A DNA stretch of 64,000 nucleotides from Ignavibacteria bacterium (GTDB lineage Bacteria; Bacteroidota; Ignavibacteria; Kapaibacteriales; Kapaibacteriaceae). This document shows positions 18,188-25,892 of the stretch, piece after piece. The stretch lies in NCBI GenBank assembly GCA_016191145.1, contig JACPPD010000018.1, forward strand, positions 18,098 through 82,097. Direction: 5' to 3'. The notes under the pieces were generated by a model. That model saw nothing but the letters and a program-made list of their open reading frames with translations. It was not told the origin of the DNA and did not search any database. Made by a program: the position numbers and the translations under genes. Each line of letters begins with the position of its first letter. Within the stretch, counting starts at the first letter, position 1.

Positions 18188-19444
18188 TTAAGCGTGTAAG
18201 CCTGTCTCCCAAACGTCCCCTTGGTCGATCTGTGTCGAAAGCAAGTCAGGCATTGTCTCCCTCCGCCGTATAACGTGTGCATGACCGTGGTAAATTAAAA
18301 CTTCGGATGGTCGGTATCGTGAGTTGTAATTCGACGCCATCGCATAGCCGTAGGCGCCGGCATTATAAAAAGCGAGAATATCACCTTCACGCACTTCATT
18401 AATCTTGCGATCCCATCCAAACGTATCCGTTTCGCAGATATAACCCACTACTGTATAGATGCGTGGTGTGCCGTTAGGATTCGACGTGTTTACAATGTGA
18501 TGGTATGCGCCGTATAGCATTGGACGGATTAAGTGATTCATGCCGCTGTCTACACCTGCAAATACTGTTGAAGTCGTCTGTTTGACAACATTGACGGGAG
18601 CGAGAAAAATTCCTGCTTCGCTAACGATGTATTTGCCTGGTTCAAACCAGATCTCAATAGGTGTTTTCCGCCCCTTATTGAATTCTTCAATGCGCATTGA
18701 AAGTTTGCTGCCGAATGTTTCGATGTCAGTCTCGATGTCGTCCTGCTTGTATGGCACCTTAAATCCCGATCCGAAATCCAGAAATCGAATTTCCGGAAAG
18801 CGTTCTGCAACATCGAGCAGTATTTCAGCCCCCTGAATAAATACATCTGCGTCGAGGATATCACTGCCGGTATGCATGTGCAAACCATTGACGTGCATTG
18901 AATTCGAGTTAACAATCCGTTCTACGTGGCGAATCTGGTGCACGGAGATGCCGAATTTACTGTCGATGTGCCCCGTGGATATCCTTTCATTGCCTCCCGC
19001 CATTATGTGCGGATTGATGCGAATACAAACTGGCACACGATCGGCATAGTCATGTCCAAATCGTTCCAGAACAGAAATCGTGTCGATGTTAATGTGAACT
19101 CCAATCTCAATCGCTCTCTTTATTTCAGCATAGGACACCATGTTGGGTGTATACAGGATTTCAGACGGAGTAAAGCCCGCAAGCAGGCCTAGTTCAACTT
19201 CCTGAATCGATACGGTGTCGAGGCCAACACCGAGTGTCCTTACGTATCTTAGAATATTAATATTAGTTAGAGCCTTACAGGCATACATAATACGCACCGA
19301 CGTTTTACCAAATGCATTCAGCAATCGGCTGACTTGTTTTCTGATAACTGCTGCGTCGTAGACATAAACAGGCACTCCGCTGAGTGCAACTATGTCTGAA
19401 ATAGCAATTCCACCGATGTGATACTCTCCGTTGATCAGCTCCAT
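18188..19444 (-). CDS. lysA: Diaminopimelate decarboxylase
   Basis: This 418-residue PLP enzyme of fold type III converts meso-diaminopimelate to lysine, the last step of lysine synthesis. The PLP lysine is Lys57 in YACKALTNI. GLDTVSIQE, HMHTGSDI, the phosphate-binding DFGSGFKVPY, EPGKYIVSEAG, and CETDTFG with NAGAYGYAMASNYN are all typical, the last two carrying the active-site Cys and Tyr. Length is normal. The start overlaps the YkvA-like gene by 10 bp, so lysA is probably the third gene of a unit that starts with the DUF3098 gene. Confidence 0.95.
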   Translation of the reverse strand: MELINGEYHIGGIAISDIVALSGVPVYVYDAAVIRKQVSRLLNAFGKTSVRIMYACKALTNINILRYVRTLGVGLDTVSIQEVELGLLAGFTPSEILYTPNMVSYAEIKRAIEIGVHINIDTISVLERFGHDYADRVPVCIRINPHIMAGGNERISTGHIDSKFGISVHQIRHVERIVNSNSMHVNGLHMHTGSDILDADVFIQGAEILLDVAERFPEIRFLDFGSGFKVPYKQDDIETDIETFGSKLSMRIEEFNKGRKTPIEIWFEPGKYIVSEAGIFLAPVNVVKQTTSTVFAGVDSGMNHLIRPMLYGAYHHIVNTSNPNGTPRIYTVVGYICETDTFGWDRKINEVREGDILAFYNAGAYGYAMASNYNSRYRPSEVLIYHGHAHVIRRRETMPDLLSTQIDQGDVWETGLHA

Positions 19445-19746
19445 GCCGTATGCTCTTTATAACGGTCTATTTCTTTTGCCAAACGTTTAATTACTGCAGC
19501 AACAATTGCCGTGTCGTCAAGATAACCAACAAACGGAATGTAATCCGGTGTTGCATCTGTAGGAATAATGAAGTACAGCAATGCTCCGACGATTAATCCG
19601 CGAGTCCCCCAGGTAAGATCGAATGAGCGATCCCGAAGCATTGTAATCAATAATCGAATGTTATGAAACAGGAAAGATGCTGAATGTAAAAGCCGTTCAC
19701 TCCGGAGCTTCACTTCCGTTCGGGCAATTACTTCTTCATCTTTCAC
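19435..19746 (-). CDS. YkvA/DUF1232 family membrane protein
   Basis: The 103-residue product carries the DUF1232 signature: LIVGALLYFIIPTDATPDYIPFVGYLDDTAIV, a membrane segment followed by the family's D-x-x-P-D-x-I-P-x-x-G-x-x-D-D motif. The function of the family is unknown. A longer frame opens at 19806, but GTG at 19746 overlaps the upstream stop as GTGA and begins just before the conserved region, so it is preferred. It lies between the DUF3098 gene and lysA with overlaps on both sides. Confidence 0.8.
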   Translation of the reverse strand: MKDEEVIARTEVKLRSERLLHSASFLFHNIRLLITMLRDRSFDLTWGTRGLIVGALLYFIIPTDATPDYIPFVGYLDDTAIVAAVIKRLAKEIDRYKEHTAWS

Positions 19747-20000
19747 CGCGTACCCTTGTCCCCTGGCTTCCTCGCAATCATGATCCCGATGGGTATGATA
19801 ACACAATAGCCGATAACGAGGACTACCGGCGCCACATTAACAGATAGTGGATTGTCCCACGATGTATTGATACTCGCGGCCAGCATAAAAAAACCGGTGA
19901 TGATTACTGCCACGCCAATGCCGATGACGACGTACTGTCTGCGTGTCCATGGATGTATCCACGACACCTTTTGTTTCGCTGTCTTAGTTTGTTTTGCCAT
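19743..20000 (-). CDS. DUF3098 family small membrane protein
   Basis: This 85-residue protein has a basic N-terminus, a W-T-R-R-Q-Y-V-V-I-G-I-G entry and two membrane helices (VIGIGVAVIITGFFMLAAS and VAPVVLVIGYCVIIPIGIMI), ending in a basic tail. This two-helix pattern with a central loop and P-I-G-I-M-I matches DUF3098, a Bacteroidota/Chlorobiota family of unknown function, often encoded near division or envelope genes. It is the first gene of the DUF3098-ykvA-lysA unit. Confidence 0.7.
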   Translation of the reverse strand: MAKQTKTAKQKVSWIHPWTRRQYVVIGIGVAVIITGFFMLAASINTSWDNPLSVNVAPVVLVIGYCVIIPIGIMIARKPGDKGTR

Positions 20001-20029
20001 GCCGCTAAATTATGAAGGGACCGGCATTC

Positions 20030-20683
20030 TCAGGCGGTAAAGACGCGTGCAAGTTTAACTCCATCTGGGCCCAAGACTACCAGCCCCTTCTCAGCAAGCT
20101 CTCCTATGGCTGACCGTACCATAACCCACGGGCATCCCGACATGCGCTCTAGTATCTGGGGCGGGACGGTGATTGAAGATTCTGTTCCGTTGCCATTCTG
20201 AAACGTTGTGGCAATGTGCTCAAGGAGGCCGAGCACATGACGGGTTGTGGATTCATGCTGACACGCATCAGTAAGTCTTGCAACGGATACAGTTCTTCGT
20301 GCAAGCTCCATAAGTACTAAGCGCGTAAGTTCGCCATTCGCATGTGTCGCCTCAATGAACTCATCGCGATTTGCAACAAGCAGTGTAGAACTTGTTAACG
20401 CCGTTGCGCGAATGCCGTATACAGCGCGATCATCCCCGGAGTACGGTATTCCAATAATGGAATTGGGTCCGCATAATGCAACAAGGTGCGATGTATATTC
20501 TGAATCAGCCTTGGTCTCTGCAAGCGCACCTTTTTCGACAAGATAAACTTTCGTTATTATGTCAGTGGGCTGAACAAGGTCAGCATTGCTCGGAAGATAA
20601 ATCCTCGAATCCGACGAGTATAAAAGATCCCACGGTGCCGGTTTACTAAGATTGTTGTTACGTTCATCCATGAATAAACGCAA
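20030..20683 (-). CDS. Crp/Fnr-family transcription regulator (divergent)
   Basis: The 217-residue protein has an N-terminal cNMP-binding-like beta-roll (residues about 30-110: ITKVYLVEKGALAETKADSE, LVALCGPNSIIGIPYSGDDR) and a C-terminal winged helix (ITVPPQILERMSGCPWVMVRSAIGELAEKGLVVL). The long dimer helix is present (RLVLMELARRTVSVARLTD). The cyclic-nucleotide signature R-S/T-A is not obvious, and the recognition helix (CPWVMVRSAIGEL) departs from the Fnr E-S-x-x-R form, so ligand and site are unclear. It lies 55 bp downstream of a second Crp/Fnr gene on the same strand, and an FNR-like palindrome lies in that gap. Confidence 0.8.
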   Translation of the reverse strand: MRLFMDERNNNLSKPAPWDLLYSSDSRIYLPSNADLVQPTDIITKVYLVEKGALAETKADSEYTSHLVALCGPNSIIGIPYSGDDRAVYGIRATALTSSTLLVANRDEFIEATHANGELTRLVLMELARRTVSVARLTDACQHESTTRHVLGLLEHIATTFQNGNGTESSITVPPQILERMSGCPWVMVRSAIGELAEKGLVVLGPDGVKLARVFTA

Positions 20684-20710
20684 CTACGCACATTACCTTC
20701 GAACAGATTA

Positions 20711-20722
20711 TGATATTTATCA
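20711..20722. promoter_or_regulatory. FNR-like operator palindrome
   Basis: TGAT-ATTT-ATCA is a perfect inverted repeat matching the inner part of the FNR consensus TTGAT-N4-ATCAA. It lies 28 bp before the start of the 217-residue regulator gene, between the two regulators. Confidence 0.45.
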
Positions 20723-20738
20723 GTCGGAAATAATCCAC

Positions 20739-21446
20739 TCAATCCGAAATATTGGCAACGTCTATCAATGCCTTCAGATTTTTTACCTTGATACGCCTCT
20801 GATTAATCTCAATAAGGTGATCCGACTTCAACTCACTAAGCATTCTGATTAAACTTTCCGGAGCAGTTCCCACGATGTCTGCAATTTCTTCTCTTGTAAG
20901 GGGCATATTCAACGTTTCACCATCGTCCTCTGTACCAAAAGTTTCCCTCAACACCAGTAAGGCTTCTGCAACACGCTCGCGCACAGACTTGCGTGCAAGC
21001 TCCACGATGCGGCGCTGCGTACCCTGCAATTCCTGGCTCATCATCTGCATTACACGCAAAGACATCTGCGGCTTATCACGCAAATAGCGAAAGATGAGAT
21101 CGCTTGGAATAAAACAAACCGACGTTGGTTCAACAGCAATTGCTGTTATTGAATATGGTTGTCCTGTTAGAAGCGAAGCGTAGCCGAGCGCATCACCGGA
21201 ACCTGCAAAACGAATAATTTGTTCGCGTCCTTCTGGACTATATCGCACAATCTTGATGTGCCCAACGTTCATACAGTACAATCCATTTGGATACTGCCCC
21301 ATTTCGAAAACAGAGTCGCCTCTCTCGTATCTGTGACAATGCTTTGCAAGCGTTATTTCCCCCAGGTCGCCGGGAGCAAGCATAGAAAAAACCGACATAC
21401 TACGGTACGCACAGGCTTCACAGGCTATTTGGAAATCTTCACGCAT
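20739..21446 (-). CDS. Crp/Fnr-family transcription regulator
   Basis: The 235-residue protein has a cNMP-like domain (CHRYERGDSVFEMGQYPNGL, GREQIIRFAGSGDALGYASL) and an Fnr-type helix-turn-helix, LTREEIADIVGTAPESLIRM, where E-S-L-I-R corresponds to the DNA-contacting E-S/T-x-x-R of Fnr/Crp. The extreme N-terminus has a Cys pair (IACEACAYRS, Cys9 and Cys12), common in Bacteroidota Fnr-like proteins; the four-Cys cluster of E. coli Fnr is not evident, though Cys36 and Cys59 exist. It probably recognises TTGAT-N4-ATCAA-like sites, and such sites occur on both sides of it. The PEP synthase gene is divergent from it. Confidence 0.88.
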   Translation of the reverse strand: MREDFQIACEACAYRSMSVFSMLAPGDLGEITLAKHCHRYERGDSVFEMGQYPNGLYCMNVGHIKIVRYSPEGREQIIRFAGSGDALGYASLLTGQPYSITAIAVEPTSVCFIPSDLIFRYLRDKPQMSLRVMQMMSQELQGTQRRIVELARKSVRERVAEALLVLRETFGTEDDGETLNMPLTREEIADIVGTAPESLIRMLSELKSDHLIEINQRRIKVKNLKALIDVANISD

Positions 21447-21484
21447 GTATATCGGAAAAGACTGGTGAATTCAAAATTACGGAA

Positions 21485-21503
21485 ATCAAAAATTTTTATT
21501 GAT
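21485..21503. promoter_or_regulatory. Inverted repeat upstream of Crp/Fnr gene
   Basis: ATCAA-N9-TTGAT forms an inverted repeat about 40 bp upstream of the 235-residue regulator's start. The half-sites are FNR-like but arranged outward; autoregulation is possible but weakly supported. Confidence 0.3.
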
Positions 21504-21580
21504 AGCTGATGAATGTCATGTTATGACTGTCTTGATTGTGGTGAAATTGTATTAAGGAAGAAATTCCCTCCTCCTTGAAC

Positions 21581-21622
21581 AGCCAAGCCCCAAACAGGTA
21601 ATTCCTGCAAGGGGTTTTGGCT
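21581..21622. promoter_or_regulatory. Two-tier hairpin in the crp/ppsA divergent region
   Basis: An outer stem (AGCCAAGCCCC against GGGGTTTTGGCT, one bulge and G-U pairing) encloses an inner stem (CAGG / CCTG, loop TAATT) separated by matched 3-nt internal loops (AAA / CAA). There is no T-run after it on the plus strand, so it is not an obvious terminator. The 336-bp gap between 21447 and 21782 otherwise holds the inverted repeat at 21485 and the FNR-like site at 21758. Confidence 0.4.
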
Positions 21623-21757
21623 AATTATTGCACATGAAGTGTTCGGACAGGTTCTCATTCTTTCACTGCCCAGATCAACAACAACGTTATTCAACTACCT
21701 GATTTATATCATACAATCATCATTGCATTAGGAAAGAATTTTGTGAACATGAAGTGA

Positions 21758-21771
21758 TTGATATTATTCAA
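21758..21771. promoter_or_regulatory. FNR-like site upstream of ppsA
   Basis: TTGAT-ATTA-TTCAA matches 9 of the 10 fixed bases of TTGAT-N4-ATCAA. It ends 11 bp before the PEP synthase start codon, a position expected to repress rather than activate if bound. Confidence 0.45.
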
Positions 21772-21782
21772 ACTCAGATATC

Positions 21783-24290
21783 ATGAAGTATTGTAAACCA
21801 TTGCGTCACGTAAGACTTTCCGACGTTCCCTCTGTAGGTGGAAAAAACGCTTCAGTCGGAGAAATGCTGCACTACCTTACTCATATGGGTATAAATATCC
21901 CGGATGGCTTTGCACTAACAACCGATGCATTCTGGCAATTCCTGATAGTAAACAATATTAGAAAGTCTCTGGAGCAGGAACTATCAAGGTTAGACGTCAG
22001 GGAACTCTCCAATCTAGCAGATGTTGGAATGCGCTGCCGCTCGCTCGTTGCACACGGAGCGGTTCAACCTGAATACGGATCAACACAACAAGAATCTCTT
22101 CGATTGCCAAATGAGATTTGGAACGAAGCAAGGTTAATGTACGATGAAATGTTCATTGATCCGGTTGCCTCTGTTGCAGTTCGCAGCAGTGCATCTGCCG
22201 AGGATTTACCCGATGCAAGCTTTGCAGGACAGCATGACTCGTTCCTAAACGTCCGTGGGCACAAAGATCTCCACGATGCTATTATTATGTGCTATATATC
22301 GTTGTTTAACGATAGGGCAATAAAGTATCGCATCGATAATGGCATTGAGCACATGAATGTTGGTATGTCTGTGGGTGTTCAGCGTATGGTTCGCGCCGAT
22401 GTTGGTAGTGCCGGAGTTGCATTTACAATTGATCCGGAAACCGGATTTAGTAACGTTGTTTATATAACATCGTGCTGGGGTCTTGGAGAATCCATTGTTC
22501 AAGGCGCTGTAAATCCTGATGAGTTTTACGTTTACAAGACGAAGGCGTATCAGGACCGTCAAACTCAGGCTTTGAATGAACGCCACGAAAAAGAGCAAGG
22601 AGGATTTTTCCCTGTCATCAGAAAACGTGTTGGCTCAAAGGAAAACATGTCCGTAGGCATGCGCGATGTGTTTTCAATTACCGATAGCGACGTTCAGACT
22701 CTTACAGATTGGTGTCTGAAGATTGAATCGCATTATATGATGCCGATGGACGTTGAGTTTGCAAAGGATGGAATTACACAGGAACTCTTTGTGGTTCAGG
22801 CTCGCCCGGAAACTGTTCAAAGCAGGCAACGACATCTATCATTCAAAGAATACAAGCTTAAAACCAAACCTGAACCGATTTGTAAAGGCAAGGCTGTTGG
22901 GCATTCAATAGCGTCCGGCACTGTCCGCATCGTTCGATCTCTTGCAGACGCACCCAAGGTGAAGAAGGGCGACGTAATTGTTGCAGATATCACAAATCCG
23001 GATTGGAATGCACTGCTAACGAAAGCAATCTGCATCGTCACGAATAAGGGTGGGCGTACAAGTCATGCATCAATTGTTGCCCGGGAACTGGGCATTCATG
23101 CAGTAGTTGGGACTGGTAATGCCACCGAAAGACTCAGCGATGGCCAGCTAATCACAGTGTCGTGTATTGAGGGCGATGAAGGTTTTGTTTATGATGGACT
23201 TGTAAAGTGGGACGAGACAGACATCAATTTCCGAAATGTTCCGGAAACCATTGTCAAGCCCATGCTCATTCTTGCCGATCCCGACAAAGCATTCCATCTC
23301 TCATTCTACCCTTCTGCGGGAGTCGGGTTGCTGCGTATGGAGTTCATCATCTCGAATTCGATTGCAATCCATCCAATGGCACTTGCACGCTTTGATGACG
23401 TTCCCGACGGAGCAGAGAAAGTTTCGATTGAGGCACTAACGCGGCATTATGCAGAGAAGAAGGAGTTCTTCGTCGACCAACTATCTCAATCCCTTGCAAC
23501 CGTTGCTGCAGCATTCCATCCTCGTCCCGTTATCGTCCGCATGAGCGATTTTAAAACAAATGAATATGCACTGCTCATTGGCGGAAAATATTTCGAACCC
23601 ACGGAAGAAAATCCAATGCTTGGATTCCGTGGCGCCTCCAGGTATTACAACGAGCGTTATCGTGAAGGCTTTGCTCTCGAATGCGCTGCCGTCAGACGAG
23701 TGCGCAACGAGTGGGGATTCGACAATGTTAAAGCAATGATACCATTTTGTAGAACAGTCGACGAAGGCAGGCAGGTGCTGGAAACCATGAAGCAATTTGG
23801 ATTGGTAAGGGGCGAGCAGGGCCTGGAAGTCTACGTGATGGTAGAGATTCCAAGTAATGTAATCCTTGCCAAAGAATTTGCTGAAATATTCGATGGCTTC
23901 TCGATCGGTTCCAACGATCTAACGCAACTCACTCTTGGAATCGACAGAGACTCATCGATAATCAGCAACCTGTTCGATGAGAGTAACAACGCAGTCAAGA
24001 GCTTGCTCGCTTCAGCCATAAAACAAGCTAAGGAAGCTGGCAAGCCCATAGGGCTGTGTGGTCAGGCCCCCTCCGATCATCCTGAGTTTGCTCAGTTTCT
24101 TGTTGAACAGGGAATCGGTAGTATTTCATTTACTGCAGATGCGCTGTTAAAAGGTATTCAGAATATTTCACAAGCGGAGTCGAAATCATGGAAAAAATCT
24201 TTGAAGGAAAAGTTGCCCTCGTCACTGGTGGGAGTTTTGGGATCGGAAAGTCTGCAGCCATTGCTTTTGCTCAGCGCGGAGCACGAGTAG
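21783..24290 (+). CDS. ppsA: Phosphoenolpyruvate synthase
   Basis: The 835-residue protein matches PEP synthase, which makes PEP, AMP and phosphate from pyruvate and ATP for gluconeogenesis. In order it has the ATP-grasp domain (VGGKNASVGEML, VAVRSSASAEDLPDASFAGQ), the swivelling phosphohistidine domain (GGRTSHASIVARELGIHAVV, catalytic His in T-S-H-A) and the PEP-binding barrel ending at GLCGQAPSDHPEFAQFLVEQ with its conserved Cys. The last 34 residues (from WKKSLKEKLPSS) are read out of frame through the beginning of the next gene and do not look like family sequence. A stop may have been lost near 24187, or a base error may exist. FNR-like sites nearby suggest redox control. Confidence 0.93.
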   Translation: MKYCKPLRHVRLSDVPSVGGKNASVGEMLHYLTHMGINIPDGFALTTDAFWQFLIVNNIRKSLEQELSRLDVRELSNLADVGMRCRSLVAHGAVQPEYGSTQQESLRLPNEIWNEARLMYDEMFIDPVASVAVRSSASAEDLPDASFAGQHDSFLNVRGHKDLHDAIIMCYISLFNDRAIKYRIDNGIEHMNVGMSVGVQRMVRADVGSAGVAFTIDPETGFSNVVYITSCWGLGESIVQGAVNPDEFYVYKTKAYQDRQTQALNERHEKEQGGFFPVIRKRVGSKENMSVGMRDVFSITDSDVQTLTDWCLKIESHYMMPMDVEFAKDGITQELFVVQARPETVQSRQRHLSFKEYKLKTKPEPICKGKAVGHSIASGTVRIVRSLADAPKVKKGDVIVADITNPDWNALLTKAICIVTNKGGRTSHASIVARELGIHAVVGTGNATERLSDGQLITVSCIEGDEGFVYDGLVKWDETDINFRNVPETIVKPMLILADPDKAFHLSFYPSAGVGLLRMEFIISNSIAIHPMALARFDDVPDGAEKVSIEALTRHYAEKKEFFVDQLSQSLATVAAAFHPRPVIVRMSDFKTNEYALLIGGKYFEPTEENPMLGFRGASRYYNERYREGFALECAAVRRVRNEWGFDNVKAMIPFCRTVDEGRQVLETMKQFGLVRGEQGLEVYVMVEIPSNVILAKEFAEIFDGFSIGSNDLTQLTLGIDRDSSIISNLFDESNNAVKSLLASAIKQAKEAGKPIGLCGQAPSDHPEFAQFLVEQGIGSISFTADALLKGIQNISQAESKSWKKSLKEKLPSSLVGVLGSESLQPLLLLSAEHE

Positions 24291-24943
24291 TAATTGCAGA
24301 TTGGGTAGACGACGGTGAAACGCTGAGCGAGATTCGGAAGGCAGGAGGTATGGGCGTATTCGTCAAATGTGATATTTCAATCGATGATGATGTAAAAAAA
24401 TTGATTAAAACCACAGTTGAGTCGTTTGGACGCTTGGACTTTGCATTCAACAATGCAGGTATTGAGGGGCACTCCGCCTCTACACATGAATGTACCGAAG
24501 AAAACTGGGAGAAAACAATTGGCGTCAACCTGCGCGGTGTTTGGTTCTGTATGAAACACGAGATAGAACTGATGCTGAAAGAAGGCAAGGGAGCTATCGT
24601 AAACAATGCAAGTATTGCAGGATTGGTGGGTTTCCCCAGCATTCCGGCGTACGTAGCATCGAAGCATGGTGTTATTGGTCTCACCAAGGCTGCTGCTCTC
24701 GAATATGCCCGAAGGAGCATACGAGTCAACGTTGTGTGCCCAGGCGTAATCCGCACGCCAATGATTGACAGGTTTACCGGTAAAAACAAAGAGGTAGAAA
24801 AGCAGTTTGCCAACCAGGAACCCATTGGGCGGCTTGGTGAACCCGAAGAGGTTGCTGATGCAGTCATGTGGCTGTGTAGTGATGCAGCCTCGTTCGTTAC
24901 CGGTGTTGCCTTGCCAGTCGACGGCGGATGGGTGGCGCAATAG
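24188..24943 (+). CDS. SDR-family oxidoreductase
   Basis: This 251-residue classical short-chain dehydrogenase has the NAD(P)-binding TGGSFGIG near residue 14, the structural NNAG motif, the catalytic Ser in NNASIAG, and Y-x-x-x-K as YVASKHG. PG-x-I-R-T-P and the terminal SFVTGVALPVDGGW are also typical. An Asp after the second strand (VIADW) favours NAD over NADP. The substrate is not identifiable; glucose 1-dehydrogenase-like and 3-oxoacyl-ACP reductase-like members share all these features. The ATG lies 103 bp inside the annotated end of ppsA, which suggests coupling or a ppsA 3'-end change. Confidence 0.88.
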   Translation: MEKIFEGKVALVTGGSFGIGKSAAIAFAQRGARVVIADWVDDGETLSEIRKAGGMGVFVKCDISIDDDVKKLIKTTVESFGRLDFAFNNAGIEGHSASTHECTEENWEKTIGVNLRGVWFCMKHEIELMLKEGKGAIVNNASIAGLVGFPSIPAYVASKHGVIGLTKAAALEYARRSIRVNVVCPGVIRTPMIDRFTGKNKEVEKQFANQEPIGRLGEPEEVADAVMWLCSDAASFVTGVALPVDGGWVAQ

Positions 24944-25055
24944 CCTAGGGGATGGTGCCGAGGAGGTCAATTATTCGCTACAAAGCGCGGAATTAAGTAT
25001 TATCGCGCCAGCCAATTGGATTGCCCCTTAACGGATATCAGTAAGGAATGTGTCT

Positions 25056-25892
25056 ATGGCGACGTCCGAGCTTGTTCAGGTGGATTTGCCCGACAAAGGG
25101 CTTAAGGCGCGGGTAACTGCGCGACGTGACTGGTGGTGGATACCGCAGGCGCTCACGTTTCTTGGTTTCTCCAGTTTCCTGATTTATGGAAATTGGGCTG
25201 CATGGCAGGGTAATCATTATGTTTATGGTCCATACCTGTCGCCATTTTATTCTCCCGAGTTGTGGGGTAATTCGCCGCATGCGTGGTTCGGTCCACTTCC
25301 GCAATGGTATCCCCAATTCCTGCCATACTCACCAGCACTCCTGATTTTGTGGATACCGGGGTTGTTCAGGCTGACGTGTTACTATTACCGTGGTGCATAC
25401 TACAAAGCCTTCTGGGCCGATCCGCCCGGCTGCACGGTAGCTGAGCCCAGAAAAAAATTTCGTGGCGAAAATTCTTTTCCTCTGATATGGCAAAACATCC
25501 ACCGGTACTTCTTGTTTCTTTCGCTAGGTGTACTTGCTATACTTATTTACGATGCATTCCAGGCATTTTGGTTTGAAGTCCCTGCCGGATTGTCTGGACC
25601 TGCAGAGTCGCACACGGAATTTGGAATCGGTGTGGGATCGCTTGTTCTGCTAACCAATTGTGTGCTTCTATCCCTTTATCTACTTGGATGTCATTCGTTG
25701 CGACATTTAACGGGGGGCAGGTTAGACTCGTTACAGAGAAAACCCATTCGAAAAACTTGTTATGAGTGTGTTTCCGGACTTAACAAGAGGCACATGCGAT
25801 GGGCGTGGTTCAGCTTGTTTAGCGTGGGTTTTTCCGATCTGTATGTTAGAATGTGCTCTATGGGTATCTGGACTGATATGAGATTATTTTAA
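25056..25892 (+). CDS. sdhC: Succinate dehydrogenase membrane subunit, mycobacterial Sdh1 type
   Basis: This 278-residue protein with about five membrane segments anchors the complex and should hold the quinone site. It closely follows the pattern of the M. tuberculosis Rv0249c-type subunit: WWWIPQALTFLGFSSFLIYG, YLSPFYSPELWG, PYSPALLILWIPGLFRLTCY, YYRGAYYKAFWADPPGCTVA, GENSFPLIWQNIHRYFLF, GCHSLRHLTGGR and LNKRHMRWAWFSL. Conserved Cys and His residues in TCYYYR, PPGCTVAEP, NIHRYF and GCHSLRH are candidate cofactor ligands. ATG 25056 is preferred to GTG 25050 because AAGGA is then 8 bp upstream. Its stop overlaps the sdhA start by one base (TAATG). Confidence 0.85.
   Translation: MATSELVQVDLPDKGLKARVTARRDWWWIPQALTFLGFSSFLIYGNWAAWQGNHYVYGPYLSPFYSPELWGNSPHAWFGPLPQWYPQFLPYSPALLILWIPGLFRLTCYYYRGAYYKAFWADPPGCTVAEPRKKFRGENSFPLIWQNIHRYFLFLSLGVLAILIYDAFQAFWFEVPAGLSGPAESHTEFGIGVGSLVLLTNCVLLSLYLLGCHSLRHLTGGRLDSLQRKPIRKTCYECVSGLNKRHMRWAWFSLFSVGFSDLYVRMCSMGIWTDMRLF

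Noticed and set aside
24271..24970. Long minus-strand frames opposite the SDR gene
   Set aside because: Antisense shadows of a clear SDR gene; no motif.
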